Positions 43,554-53,616 are shown, numbered from the stretch's first letter. The stretch: 64,000 nucleotides of DNA from TOLSYN sp963849065 (GCA_963849065.1 CAWKFM010000003.1:1-64000), one strand, 5' to 3'. Numbers and translations are program-made. The notes: a model not told the origin generated them from the letters alone.

Positions 43554-45971
43554 GTGAAACGTCAATCTGCGATGGTTCGAATGGCGATGCTTCGAATGAC
43601 CATGGTTGCGCTGCTTGCGCTGGCGGGCTGCGGCGTCGGGTACGCGGCAACGGACGCCGCTCCGGTCGCAGACGCTGGGGCTTTCAGCAGCGTGGACGCC
43701 ATCATGCGCGACGCGGTGGCGCAAGGCACGATTCCGGGCGGCGTGGTGCTGGTGGGGCATGACGGCCAAGTGGTCTATCGCAAGGCATTCGGGATGCGTT
43801 CGCTGGAGCCGATGCGCGAGGCCATGACCGTGGACACCATCTTCGACATTGCTTCGATGACCAAGTGCATTGCCACGGCAACGGCGGTGATGCAGCTGGA
43901 GCAGGAGGGAAAGCTGCGCCTGAACGATCCGGTGGCAACCTACCTGCCGGAGTTTGCCGCGAACGGCAAGGAGAACATCACCATCCGCGAGTTGCTGACG
44001 CACTTCTCCGGACTGCCCGAGGATTTGGATTGGCACGCGCGGTGGTCGGGGCGCGAAGCGGCGTACCGCATGGTGATGGACGCGCAGCCGGAGTTTCCTC
44101 CGGACTCGCGATTTCTATACAGCGATATCAACTTTGAGACGCTGGGCTTTTTGGTGGAAAAAATCTCGGGCCTGAGCCTCGACGACTACGCGGCGCGGAA
44201 TATCTTTTCGCCGCTGGGGATGCGCGAGACGCGCTTTCTGCCTCCCGCCGCATGGCGTCCGCGGATCGCTCCCACCCAATACGACGACGACCACCGCATG
44301 CTGCGCGGCGCGGTGCACGATCCCACGGCGGCGCGCATGAATGGTGTCGCGGGGCACGCGGGCGTCTTTTCGACCGCCGACGATCTGGCAAAATTTGCGC
44401 AGGACATGCTGACCGGCTTCCACGTGCTTTCGCCTCTGTCAGTGGAGAAGATGACGACGCCGCAGCAGCCGCCGACCGCCTCTGTGCTGCGCGGGCTGGG
44501 TTGGGATATCGACTCGCCATTCTCCAGCAATCGCGGCGAGTTTTTTCCCGTGGGCTCCTTTGGACACACCGGGTTCACCGGTACATCGATATGGATCGAT
44601 CCGGTGACCAGCAGCTATGTAATCGTGCTGACCAACGCGGTGCATCCGCGCGGCGGCAAGACGGCGTCGGTAGTTTCGCTGCGGAGCCGCATCGCCTCCG
44701 CCGTGGCGCAGGAGCTGCACTTGACGGTGAGCGAGGAGCAGAAGCTCCGTCTGGCGCGCATCACCGGCTATAACGAGGCGATGACGGGCGGCCGGCTGGT
44801 AACGGCCCGCAATGGCCGGGTGTGCACCGGCATCGACGTGCTAGAAGCGCACGACTTTCGCGAGCTGCGCGGAATCCGAAACGGCGGGACGACGCGCGTA
44901 GCTTTGGTGACCAACCAGACGGGCGTCGATGCGCAGGGCCGGCGCACCATCGACCTGCTGGCCAAGGCGCCCGGAGTGGCGCTGGCGGCAATCTTCAGTC
45001 CGGAGCACGGCGTAACGGGAACCCTGGACACCACGGCGATTGGAAATTCGAAGGACGTGGCGACCGGGATTCCGGTGTACAGCGTCTATGGCGACAGCAG
45101 CGCCAAGCGGCATCCGCCGCTGGAGATCCTGCAATCGGTAGATGCGGTGGTGTACGACATCCAGGACATTGGCACGCGCTTTTACACCTACGAGACGACG
45201 CTGGGATATTTTCTGGAGTCCACGGCCAAAACCGGCAAGCGGATGATCGTGCTCGACCGCCCGAACCCGATCAACGGCGTAAGCGTGCAAGGTCCAATCA
45301 GCGACTCAGGCCGCGAGAGCTTTACCAACTACAGCCCGCTTCCGGTACGGCACGGAATGACCATCGGCGAGTTGGCGCGCTATTACAACGGCGAGCGCGG
45401 CATTGGCGCGCAGTTGACCGTGGTTCCGATGGAGGGATCGGAGCGCGGCGACTGGCTGGATTCGACCGGCGTGCTGTGGGTGAATCCCTCGCCCAACATG
45501 CGCAGCCTGACCGAAGCGGCGCTCTATCCGGGCGTGGGACTGATCGAAGGGACGAACATTTCGGTGGGCCGCGGGACGGACACTCCGTTTGAGCTGGTGG
45601 GTGCCCCGTGGATCGACGCGCGGCAACTGGCGGAGTATCTGAACGCGAGGGCAATCGGCGGGGTGCGCTTTGTGCCGACGGAATTCACCCCCAGCGCCGA
45701 CCTGTATGCGCAGAAGAAGTGCGGCGGAGTGAACATCCTCGTGACCGACCGCAATGCGCTGGACGCTCCCGAACTAGGCGTGGAGATCGCCTCGGCGCTG
45801 CACGCGCTCTATCCCGCGCAGTACGAGTTGAAGAACCTCGACAAGCTGATGGTGAACGAGACAGTGAGCAAGGCGATCGGCGCAGGCCAGGACCCGCGGC
45901 GGATTTGGATGGAGTGGAACGCGGCAATCGAAGGATTCCGGAAGACGCGGGCGAAGTATCTGCTGTACTGA
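43554..45971 (+). CDS. Fusion of β-lactamase-like serine hydrolase and NamZ (DUF1343) exo-muramidase
   Basis: 805 aa from a GTG with GGAG seven bases before. Lipoprotein signal (LLALAGC, Cys26). Residues about 45-380 are a class C β-lactamase/PBP-type hydrolase with SMTK (S101, K104), YSD and HTG motifs. From about 440 a NamZ/DUF1343 domain: VALVTNQTGVD, FSPEHGVTG, YDIQDIGTRFYTYETTLGYF, LDRPNPING. NamZ releases terminal MurNAc. With NagZ, MurQ and the symporter it makes a peptidoglycan-recycling cluster. The hydrolase half may trim stem peptides. Confidence 0.9.
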   Translation: MKRQSAMVRMAMLRMTMVALLALAGCGVGYAATDAAPVADAGAFSSVDAIMRDAVAQGTIPGGVVLVGHDGQVVYRKAFGMRSLEPMREAMTVDTIFDIASMTKCIATATAVMQLEQEGKLRLNDPVATYLPEFAANGKENITIRELLTHFSGLPEDLDWHARWSGREAAYRMVMDAQPEFPPDSRFLYSDINFETLGFLVEKISGLSLDDYAARNIFSPLGMRETRFLPPAAWRPRIAPTQYDDDHRMLRGAVHDPTAARMNGVAGHAGVFSTADDLAKFAQDMLTGFHVLSPLSVEKMTTPQQPPTASVLRGLGWDIDSPFSSNRGEFFPVGSFGHTGFTGTSIWIDPVTSSYVIVLTNAVHPRGGKTASVVSLRSRIASAVAQELHLTVSEEQKLRLARITGYNEAMTGGRLVTARNGRVCTGIDVLEAHDFRELRGIRNGGTTRVALVTNQTGVDAQGRRTIDLLAKAPGVALAAIFSPEHGVTGTLDTTAIGNSKDVATGIPVYSVYGDSSAKRHPPLEILQSVDAVVYDIQDIGTRFYTYETTLGYFLESTAKTGKRMIVLDRPNPINGVSVQGPISDSGRESFTNYSPLPVRHGMTIGELARYYNGERGIGAQLTVVPMEGSERGDWLDSTGVLWVNPSPNMRSLTEAALYPGVGLIEGTNISVGRGTDTPFELVGAPWIDARQLAEYLNARAIGGVRFVPTEFTPSADLYAQKKCGGVNILVTDRNALDAPELGVEIASALHALYPAQYELKNLDKLMVNETVSKAIGAGQDPRRIWMEWNAAIEGFRKTRAKYLLY

Positions 45972-45989
45972 GGCGTGTATGGGGAGCCG

Positions 45990-47483
45990 ATGGGACTGAA
46001 CGCGCTGGATGTAGCCGTGATCGTGGTCTATCTGGCCTGCGTTACCCTGTTCGGGATGCGCTTCCGGAAGCAGACCGGCACGCTCAAGGGCTACTTTCTG
46101 GCGGAGAAGACCATCCCCTGGTGGGCAATCTCTCTCTCCATTGTGGCGGCGGAGACCAGCACGCTGACCATCATCAGCGTGCCGGGGATGGCCTATGAGC
46201 GCGACTTCGGCTTCCTGCAGCTGGTTATCGGCTACCTGGTGGGACGCGTCATTATTTGCGCCCTGCTGATTCCGCATTACTTCCGGGGCGAACTGGTGAC
46301 GGCCTACCAGCTGATCGAGCGGCGCTTTGGACAGAAGCTGCGGACGCTGACGGCGGGGCTGTTTCTGATTACGCGCGCGGCGGCCGAAGGGGTGCGGGTC
46401 TTTGCCGTGGCCATCGTGGTGGGCATCGCGCTCTCTAGCTTTTTGGGCGGGCTGGGAGATTTCGCGCGCGACGTGGCGGCCATCGGGATCGTCAGCCTCC
46501 TCACCTTGATTTACACCTTCGAGGGCGGCATGGCGGCCGTCATCTGGACCGACGTGGTGCAGCTGGCGGTGTATGTGACGGGCACGCTGGTGGGTTTTTT
46601 CACCATTCTGCACCTGGTTCCTGGTGGCTGGCATACGGTGCACGGCATGGCCGCCGAGGCGGGCAAGTTCCGCGTCTTCTACTTCGGGTGGAATTTTTAT
46701 AAGAGCTACACCTTCTGGTCGGGACTGGTGGGCGGCGCGTTTTTGACCACGGCGAGCCATGGCACCGACCAGCTGATTGTGCAGCGGCTGCTCTCGTCGC
46801 GCAGCGAGCGGCAGGCCAAGCTTGCGCTGCTGGCCAGCGGAGTGATGGTGCTCTTCCAATTCTCGCTCTTTCTGCTGGTGGGGGCCATGCTGTTTGTCTT
46901 CTACCGGCTCTTTCCGCCAGGGATGGCGTTTACGCGAACCGATACGATCTATCCGACGTTCATTGTCACGCGGATACCGCATGGCGTCAGCGGACTGCTG
47001 ATCTCGGCCATTCTGGCGGCGGCCATGGCGAACCTGAGCGCGGCGCTGAACTCGCTCTCCTCCACCACCATCGTGGACTTTTATTCCCGCCTAAATCCCC
47101 AGGCAAGCGAGCAGCGCCGGGTGTCTCTGTCGCGGCTGGCTACGGTAGGCTGGGCCGTGGTGCTGTTTGCGCTGGCCATTGTGGCGCGGCGCGGCGGACG
47201 GGTGCTGGAGGCAGGCTTGTCGATTGCCTCCGTGGCCTACGGTTCCCTGCTGGGAGTTTTTCTGCTGGGGGTGCTGACGCGCCGGGCTACCGAGGAGGGA
47301 GCAATGGTGGGCATGCTCTGCGGCTTTGGGCTGAATCTCTACCTGTGGCAGTACACCCGGGTTCCCTTCACCTGGTATGTGGCGCTTGGAAGCCTAACGA
47401 CCTTCGCGGTGGGCTACGGCGCAAGTTTCCTGATCGGAGCGCCAAAGATGGAGATCGCAGCGGGGGCAAGCGATGGCCAATGA
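45990..47483 (+). CDS. Sodium:solute symporter (SSS family), probable MurNAc/sugar importer
   Basis: 497 aa from the ATG at 45990 (GGGGAG upstream). About 13 helices; FLAEKTIPWWAISLSIVAAE and ETSTLTIISVPGMAYERDFG form the SSS sodium-site region, and ILAAAMANLSAALNSLSSTT matches the family's Na2 helix. Position between NamZ and MurQ suggests uptake of MurNAc or a related sugar; this is inference. Overlaps murQ by 11 nt. Confidence 0.85.
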   Translation: MGLNALDVAVIVVYLACVTLFGMRFRKQTGTLKGYFLAEKTIPWWAISLSIVAAETSTLTIISVPGMAYERDFGFLQLVIGYLVGRVIICALLIPHYFRGELVTAYQLIERRFGQKLRTLTAGLFLITRAAAEGVRVFAVAIVVGIALSSFLGGLGDFARDVAAIGIVSLLTLIYTFEGGMAAVIWTDVVQLAVYVTGTLVGFFTILHLVPGGWHTVHGMAAEAGKFRVFYFGWNFYKSYTFWSGLVGGAFLTTASHGTDQLIVQRLLSSRSERQAKLALLASGVMVLFQFSLFLLVGAMLFVFYRLFPPGMAFTRTDTIYPTFIVTRIPHGVSGLLISAILAAAMANLSAALNSLSSTTIVDFYSRLNPQASEQRRVSLSRLATVGWAVVLFALAIVARRGGRVLEAGLSIASVAYGSLLGVFLLGVLTRRATEEGAMVGMLCGFGLNLYLWQYTRVPFTWYVALGSLTTFAVGYGASFLIGAPKMEIAAGASDGQ

Positions 47484-48336
47484 GTTGGACCGGCTGAGCG
47501 CACTGGAGCTTGCCACGCGCATGAACCGCGCCGACGCCAGGGTTTCGCGGGCGGTGCGCGGAGCTCTGCCGCAGATTGCCGAGGCGATCGAAGTGATCCG
47601 CGAGCGGCTGTCGCGTGGCGGACGCCTGATTTACGTGGGCAGCGGGACCAGCGGACGAATCGGCGCGCTGGACGCCTCCGAGTGTCCGCCCACCTTCGGC
47701 ACCGCTCCGGCGATGGTGCAGGCGATGATCGCCGGAGGCAACGAGGCGCTGGAGATTGCCAGCGAGGGCAGCGAGGATTCGGCTGAGCTGGGCGCCAGCG
47801 ACATGGCCGGGCGCAGGCCGGGACGCAAGGATGTGGTGGTCGGGCTCTCAGCCAGCGGAAATACACCCTACACCGTGGCGGCCCTGCAACATGCGCGGCG
47901 CAAGGGCGCGGCCACCATCGCGGTGGTCTGCCGCAAAGGCTCGGAGCTGGCCAAGGTCTGCGGCATTGCCATCGAAGCCGAGGTAGGCGCCGAGGTGCTG
48001 GAGGGTTCGACCCGTCTCAAGGCGGGCACGGCGGAGAAGATGATCTGCAACATGCTGACTACCGGCGCCATGGCCCGCCTGGGATATGTGTACGGCAACC
48101 TCATGGTGCAGGTGCAGATGAAGAACGCCAAGCTGGTCGAGCGCGGCATCGCCATCGTGCGGCGGGTGGCCAAGATCGAGCGTCCTGTGGCGGTCCGGGC
48201 GCTCGACCAGGCCGAGGGGAAAATTCCCGTGGCGCTGGTCATGCTGCGCGCGGGAGTGACAAAAGCCGAGGCGGTGCGGCGGCTGCGGCGCGCGGGTGGA
48301 AATATCCGCGCGGCGATGGAAATCTCAGAAGACTGA
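47473..48336 (+). CDS. murQ: N-acetylmuramic acid 6-phosphate etherase
   Basis: 287 aa. A SIS domain with YVGSGTSGRIGALDASECPP, VVGLSASGNTPYTVAALQHA and STRLKAGTAEKMICNMLTTG, all MurQ signatures. Converts MurNAc-6-P to GlcNAc-6-P and lactate in the cytoplasm. A MurNAc kinase is not seen in the window. Confidence 0.95.
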   Translation: MANELDRLSALELATRMNRADARVSRAVRGALPQIAEAIEVIRERLSRGGRLIYVGSGTSGRIGALDASECPPTFGTAPAMVQAMIAGGNEALEIASEGSEDSAELGASDMAGRRPGRKDVVVGLSASGNTPYTVAALQHARRKGAATIAVVCRKGSELAKVCGIAIEAEVGAEVLEGSTRLKAGTAEKMICNMLTTGAMARLGYVYGNLMVQVQMKNAKLVERGIAIVRRVAKIERPVAVRALDQAEGKIPVALVMLRAGVTKAEAVRRLRRAGGNIRAAMEISED

Positions 48337-48449
48337 AATAGCCAACGCATCGGCTGCATACGGCGATGCCGGGCAGCCCGCAACTTTTTGAGCGAGCGAC
48401 CGGCTGATACACTGGCGGTATCGCATCTGTTCCGCTCCGAATCCCACTC

Positions 48450-49643
48450 ATGACGACTCACAAGCATCGCGGGCTACTTCCATTCCTTGGGGTGGCGAGC
48501 GGTGCGAGCGTGGCGACGATTTACTACAACCAGCCGCTGCTGCTGGAGATGAGCCGCACCTTCCATGCCTCCTCCGCCCAGATTGGGACGGTGGCGGTGG
48601 CGACGCAGGTGGGTTATGCGGCGGGGATTCTGGTGTTTGTGCCGATGGGCGACGTGGCGGAGCGCCGCGGACTGATCGTGAAGCTCTTCGCGGCGGTCAC
48701 CGTGGCGCTGCTGGCGGCAGGCTTCTCGCCGTCGCTGTGGACCCTGGTTGCGTCCAGCGTGGCGATTGGAATCACCGCCTCGGTCACGCACGTGCTGGTC
48801 CCGATCGCACCGGAGCTGGCCGAGCCGGACGAGAGCGGACGCGCCATTGGAACCGTGATGACCGGACTTCTGCTGGGAATCCTGCTGGGACGGGCCGCCA
48901 GCGGCTGGGTGGCTGCGATGCTGGGATGGCGTGCCGTCTTTCTGGCCGCGGCCGCAGTGACCGCAACGTTTGTGCCGCTGCTGCGGTGGAGGCTCCCGAA
49001 TCTTCCTCCGGTGCAGGCGGTGAGTTACACAGAGGCAATCGGCTCGCTGTGGAAACTCATCATGGAGCAGCCGACGTTGCGCGAGGCATCGGCCATCGGA
49101 TTCCTGATCTTTGCGGCCTTTTCCGCGTTCTGGACGAACCTGTCGTTTTTGCTGGGAACACCGCATTACCGCCTGGGAGCCGGCGTGGCGGGCAGCTTTG
49201 GCGCCCTGGGCGCGGCGGGAGCGCTGGCGGCGTCGTTTGCCGGACGGCTGGCCGACCGCAATGGAGCGCGCTGGGTCATCGCATTAGGGCTGGCAATGTT
49301 GGGCTCGGGCTACGCGGTGCTGTGGTTTGCGGGATACCACATGGCGGGCTTGATCCTGGGCGTGATCATTCTCGACGTAGGCGAGCAGGCGCTGCAGATT
49401 GCCAACCAGACGCGGATTTTCAGTCTTGTAGAAGGCGCGCGCAGCCGGGTAAATACCATCTACATGATCGTATTTTTTCTCGGAGGAGCGGCTGGTTCGG
49501 CCATCTCCACCGCCGCCTGGGCGCACTGGCAGTGGAATGGCGTGTGCGCCCTCGCCCTGGCCCTGATCGCGCTGGCAGGAGTTCGCCACGCCCTCGGCGG
49601 ACGCAGAGACGCCCGCTCCCCAATCACAGCCGCATGGTCATGA
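48450..49643 (+). CDS. MFS transporter (drug/metabolite efflux type)
   Basis: 397 aa, twelve predicted helices. SVATIYYNQPLLLEMSRTFH and the motif-A-like PMGDVAERRGLIVK after the second helix place it in the MFS; the NQPLL opening is typical of the YnfM/AraJ-type efflux group. Substrate unknown. Starts at an ATG about 110 nt after murQ. Confidence 0.85.
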   Translation: MTTHKHRGLLPFLGVASGASVATIYYNQPLLLEMSRTFHASSAQIGTVAVATQVGYAAGILVFVPMGDVAERRGLIVKLFAAVTVALLAAGFSPSLWTLVASSVAIGITASVTHVLVPIAPELAEPDESGRAIGTVMTGLLLGILLGRAASGWVAAMLGWRAVFLAAAAVTATFVPLLRWRLPNLPPVQAVSYTEAIGSLWKLIMEQPTLREASAIGFLIFAAFSAFWTNLSFLLGTPHYRLGAGVAGSFGALGAAGALAASFAGRLADRNGARWVIALGLAMLGSGYAVLWFAGYHMAGLILGVIILDVGEQALQIANQTRIFSLVEGARSRVNTIYMIVFFLGGAAGSAISTAAWAHWQWNGVCALALALIALAGVRHALGGRRDARSPITAAWS

Positions 49644-50193
49644 AGATGGCGTCCACGTCGCGGCTGTAGTAGCGCTCCAGCACCTTGACCCGCTTGAAAC
49701 CGAGCTTATCGTAAAACGCTAGGGCGGAGTGGTTGTTGACCGCGACCTCCAGCACGACCATGAAGGCGGTCAGCTTGCGCAGCCGTTCGCAGGCGGCGTT
49801 CATCAGCAGGGTTCCCAGATTATGGCGGCGGGCATCAGGATGCACGTCGATCGTGATGATGTGGCCGTACCCCTGTTTCTGGAAATGGAAGGTGACGAAG
49901 CCGGCGATGGGGCGGCGTGGAGAGTTCGGCTGGGCCTTGGCCGGACGCGTGCCTACGGGCGGTGCGTCCGCGGCCAGCGGATCGGCGTCGGTCTCTGGGT
50001 TGGTCTCGGCGTCGGGCTCCGCGTCCCACTCGGCAACCACGGTAAAGGCGCGGCGCTGCTCGATGAAGCTGGCAAGTTCCGGACGGCTGTAGGCAATGCC
50101 CGGATCGAAGCACAGCCGGTCCAGCTTGAACAGCGTCTCGAAGTCGCGCCTCTCGTAGTCGCGCAGGGTAAAGATGGATGTGGTTTGAGTCAT
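49624..50193 (-). CDS. GNAT acetyltransferase (RimI-like) with acidic insertion
   Basis: 189 aa. HIITIDVHPDARRHNLGTLL holds the acetyl-CoA loop (RxxxxG/A-like), and LEVAVNNHSALAFYDKLGFK with ERYYSRDVDAIFM is the RimI-type C-terminus. Between the second and third strands sits an unusual run of about 40 Asp/Glu/Pro/Ala-rich residues (residues 55-95). Overlaps the convergent MFS gene end by 20 nt. Likely N-terminal protein acetyltransferase; target unknown. Confidence 0.8.
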   Translation of the reverse strand: MTQTTSIFTLRDYERRDFETLFKLDRLCFDPGIAYSRPELASFIEQRRAFTVVAEWDAEPDAETNPETDADPLAADAPPVGTRPAKAQPNSPRRPIAGFVTFHFQKQGYGHIITIDVHPDARRHNLGTLLMNAACERLRKLTAFMVVLEVAVNNHSALAFYDKLGFKRVKVLERYYSRDVDAIFMTMRL

Positions 50194-50344
50194 GCGGCCA
50201 GAGCATATGGTAGCAGATGCCCAGCGCCTGCGGCCGGCAGCGAAGCGTTACCCATCTCCACCGCCGGGCAGAACTGGCCCGGGCCGCTATGCAGGAGCGG
50301 GAAGCGCGATTGCGCTCCCCGCTCCGCACCGAGGAGTTCACCGG

Positions 50345-50911
50345 TCAGGCGGCGGCGTGGGACTGGAGGTGATGGTCGATGAACAGGTTCAGCATCTCCT
50401 GGTTGAAGGCGGGGATATCCGACGGCTGGCGGCTGGACACCAAGTTGCCGTCGCGCACCACCTCTTTGTCATACCAGTACGCTCCGGCGCTGGTGAACTC
50501 GTCCTTGACGGCGTTGTAGCTGGTCAGGTGGCGCCCCTTCACGAGATGGGCGGCGATCAGCAGCAGTCCTCCGTGGCAGATGGCGGCGATGGGGCGCCGG
50601 GTTTCGCTGATGCGGCGGACAAACTCCTGGGCCAGGGGCTCGGTGCGCAGGGCCTCGGCATTGCCGCGGCCTCCCGGCAGCAGCAGCGCGTCGAACTTCT
50701 CGGGATCGGCTTCGGCCAGGGTCTGGTCCACCTGGACGTTCTTCGTAGCTTTTTCGTGCTGAGCGGCTTTGATCTCACCGCCGTGGGGTGCGATCACTAC
50801 GGTTGTTGCTCCGGCTTCTTCCAGGGCCTTGCGCGGCTTGATGAGCTCATCTTCCTGGAACAGATCGGTGGCGAGGATGGCAACGCGGAATCCTGCGAGA
50901 CGATCGGACAT
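50345..50911 (-). CDS. DJ-1/PfpI family protein
   Basis: 188 aa. RPIAAICHGGLLLIAAHLVK is the nucleophile elbow with the conserved Cys; LLLPGGRGNAEALR and the N-terminal FRVAILATDLFQEDELIKP contain the conserved acidic residue. Family members act as proteases or glyoxalase/deglycases. Single gene. Confidence 0.85.
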   Translation of the reverse strand: MSDRLAGFRVAILATDLFQEDELIKPRKALEEAGATTVVIAPHGGEIKAAQHEKATKNVQVDQTLAEADPEKFDALLLPGGRGNAEALRTEPLAQEFVRRISETRRPIAAICHGGLLLIAAHLVKGRHLTSYNAVKDEFTSAGAYWYDKEVVRDGNLVSSRQPSDIPAFNQEMLNLFIDHHLQSHAAA

Positions 50912-50995
50912 AATGCTTCTTCCTCCTGGTTTGCGTCAGATGAGATGCACCCAGGAGCTCCAGGGGTTATCGCTTTATTTATAGGTCCTATAAAT

Positions 50996-52135
50996 TTAAG
51001 TTAGGGAGAGCAAGGTCGTGCTGCGCTTCAGCTGACCGCAGGCGGCGTAAATGTCCAGCCCCCGCGGACGGCGCAGGTAGGTGGGGATGCCGGCGCCGAC
51101 CAGCACCTGCTGGAAGCCTTCCACGGCTGCGGCGGTCGGGGTCTGGAACGCAATCTCCGGGCCCGGATTCAGCGCGATAAGGTTGATCTTGGCGCGGATG
51201 CCGCGCAGCAAAGCGACCACCTCGCGGGCATTTTCCGGCGCGTCATTCACCCCCGAAAGCAACACATATTCAAAGGTCAGGCGCTCGCGGCTGCGCAGCG
51301 GAAACCTCCGCGCAGCTCCCAGCAGATCGCCCAGCTTCCACTTGCGGTTGATCGGCATGATGCGTTCGCGCAACTCGTCGTTGGAGGCGTTGAGCGAGAT
51401 GGCCAGATGCGGACGCACCGGCTCGGCCCCGAAGTCGGCGATGCGCGGAACAATGCCCGAGGTCGAAACCGTCATGCGCGATTCGGGGATCGCGGCGCCT
51501 TCCACCAGCAGCCGGACGGCGCGCATGAAGTTCTCATAGTTCAAAAATGGCTCGCCCTGTCCCATAAAGACCAGATTGATCCGGTCCCGGCCGATTTCAA
51601 TCTGCTGGTCATTGAGAACCAGCAGCACCTGTCCCACAATTTCCCCGGCGGTGAGGTTGCGCTGCAACCCCAGCAGTGCGGTCATGCAGAACTTGCAGTT
51701 CACCGCGCATCCCGCCTGCGAGGAGAGACAGATGGTGGCCCTCCGGTTGGGCGAGGCCGCTCCGGTGTTTGGTCTGGCGGTATTGAGTTCCGCGCCGTCT
51801 TCGGCTTCGTCGCCGGCGCCATCGCCGTCGGGCATCCACACGGTTTCCACGCTCTGCCCGTCGGCGAAGCGCACCAGGTAGCGCACCGTCCCATCGCGCG
51901 AGACAAAGCGCTGGTCGATGGCGGGAAACCCGATGCGGTAGCCTTCCTCCGCCATCCGCGCCCGCAGCGGCTTGGGCAGGGTCGAGATCTCGTCCAGGGC
52001 TGCCACCCGTTGCCCGTACAGCGCATCAAAGAGCTGGCGGGCGCGGTAGCGGGGTTCGCCCAAGGCTTCGACGAGCGCCGTAAGCTCTTGATTTGTCAGT
52101 CCCAAAAGTTCGAATTGTTGCAGGTCGGTATGCAT
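50996..52135 (-). CDS. rlmN: 23S rRNA (adenine-C2)-methyltransferase / tRNA methyltransferase
   Basis: 379 aa. CAVNCKFC is the radical-SAM CxxxCxxC site; LVFMGQGEPFLNYENFMRAV and VSTSGIVPRI are RlmN signatures, and GIPTYLRRPRGLDIYAACGQ carries the catalytic second cysteine. Methylates A2503 of 23S rRNA and A37 of some tRNAs. A 30-aa insertion (residues about 107-138, Asp/Glu/Gly-rich) precedes the cysteine motif. Confidence 0.92.
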   Translation of the reverse strand: MHTDLQQFELLGLTNQELTALVEALGEPRYRARQLFDALYGQRVAALDEISTLPKPLRARMAEEGYRIGFPAIDQRFVSRDGTVRYLVRFADGQSVETVWMPDGDGAGDEAEDGAELNTARPNTGAASPNRRATICLSSQAGCAVNCKFCMTALLGLQRNLTAGEIVGQVLLVLNDQQIEIGRDRINLVFMGQGEPFLNYENFMRAVRLLVEGAAIPESRMTVSTSGIVPRIADFGAEPVRPHLAISLNASNDELRERIMPINRKWKLGDLLGAARRFPLRSRERLTFEYVLLSGVNDAPENAREVVALLRGIRAKINLIALNPGPEIAFQTPTAAAVEGFQQVLVGAGIPTYLRRPRGLDIYAACGQLKRSTTLLSLT

Positions 52136-52317
52136 CTAATGTTTATCTGTTGATTAATTGATCCAGAAAAGCCAGACAGCGTTATCCCGATTCAGTATGA
52201 TTGTATCGTGCCTGTGATGGAGAGCTCGCCAGCCGCCGTGGCAAGAAAAAAGGGGTTGGCAGTGCAAGACGCGTGGAAGATATGGCGCCGTATGCTCTTT
52301 GTGGTGCAGGAGGCCCG

Positions 52318-53616
52318 ATGAACCAAGAGACGAATAACCTGAATTCCGCGCTGCGCAATGCCCGCAGGACAGTCCTGCCCAACGGCCTCACCATCATCAG
52401 TGAAGAGATGCCCCAGATCCGCTCGGTGTCGGCCGGAGTTTGGATCCGCACCGGCTCGCGCCACGAAGCGCCGGAGGTCAACGGAATCTCCCACTTCGCC
52501 GAACACATGGTCTTCAAAGGCACCACCACCCGCACCGCCGAGATGATCGCCCGTCAGGTCGATTCCTTCGGTGGAAATCTGGACGCCTTTACCGCCAAGG
52601 AGTGCGTGTGCTTCAACGTCAAGGTTCTCGACGAGCACCTGCCCGACGCCATGGACGTGCTGACCGACCTGGTGCTGAACCCGTCCTTCAATGACGCGGA
52701 CGTTAAGAAGGAGCGCGGCGTCATCATGGAAGAGATCAAGATGGATGAGGACAACCCCGACTATCTTGTTCATGAGATCTTCGTGCAGAGCTTCTGGAAG
52801 GACCATCCGTTGGGCAGGCCGATTCTGGGCACCCGCGACACAGTGAAAAAGTTCGGTCCGGAGCTGCTGTTCGACTACTACCGGGAGCGCTTCCAGGCCG
52901 GAAACATGGTGGTGGCCGCCGCCGGCAACCTGCAGCACGATCAGTTCCTGGAGCTGGCCACGCGCAAGTTCGCCCACCTGCCGGCGCTCAGCAGCGAGCT
53001 GCGCGACATGGCTCCCAAGCCGACCGCCAAAATTTCCATGCGCAACAAGAAATCGCTGGAGCAGGTGCAGCTGTGCATCGGAGTTCCCTCCTACTCGATT
53101 TCGCACGAGAACCGCTACGCCTCCTTTGTATTGAACACCCTGCTGGGCGGCGGCATGAGCTCGCGCCTCTTCCAGAACATCCGCGAAAAGCAGGGGCTGG
53201 TTTACTCCATCTTCAGCGAGCTGAATCCCTACCGCGACACCGGCTGCCTGGCGGTCTATGCGGGCACCTCGAAGGAGTCGGCGCCCAGGGTGGTGCAATC
53301 GGTGCTGAAGGAGTTCCGCGACCTGAAGGAAGTTCCGGTGACCGCCGAAGAGCTGATCCGCGCCAAGGCCCAACTGAAGGGCAGCCTGATGCTGAGCCTG
53401 GAGTCCTCCATGGCGCGCATGAGCAACCTGGCCCGCCAGGAGATGTATTACGACCGCTTCTATGGCATGAACGAAATCACCGCGCGCATCGAGGCGGTGC
53501 AGGTGGAAGACGTGCAGAAGGTCGCACGGGAGTTCTTCATCGGAGAGCAGATTGCAGTCACGGTTCTGGGAAATCTGACCGGGCTGAAACTCTCCAGAGA
53601 CCAGATCTGCTGCTGA
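52318..53616 (+). CDS. M16 family zinc metallopeptidase (processing-peptidase-like)
   Basis: 432 aa from the ATG at 52318 (AGGAGG four bases before). GISHFAEHMVFKGTTTRTAE holds the inverted HxxEH zinc site and ERGVIMEEIKMDEDNPD the distal Glu. LGGGMSSRLFQNIREKQGLV is the second-half signature. Resembles PqqL/mitochondrial processing peptidase types. No signal peptide in this start; cellular site uncertain. Confidence 0.88.
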   Translation: MNQETNNLNSALRNARRTVLPNGLTIISEEMPQIRSVSAGVWIRTGSRHEAPEVNGISHFAEHMVFKGTTTRTAEMIARQVDSFGGNLDAFTAKECVCFNVKVLDEHLPDAMDVLTDLVLNPSFNDADVKKERGVIMEEIKMDEDNPDYLVHEIFVQSFWKDHPLGRPILGTRDTVKKFGPELLFDYYRERFQAGNMVVAAAGNLQHDQFLELATRKFAHLPALSSELRDMAPKPTAKISMRNKKSLEQVQLCIGVPSYSISHENRYASFVLNTLLGGGMSSRLFQNIREKQGLVYSIFSELNPYRDTGCLAVYAGTSKESAPRVVQSVLKEFRDLKEVPVTAEELIRAKAQLKGSLMLSLESSMARMSNLARQEMYYDRFYGMNEITARIEAVQVEDVQKVAREFFIGEQIAVTVLGNLTGLKLSRDQICC

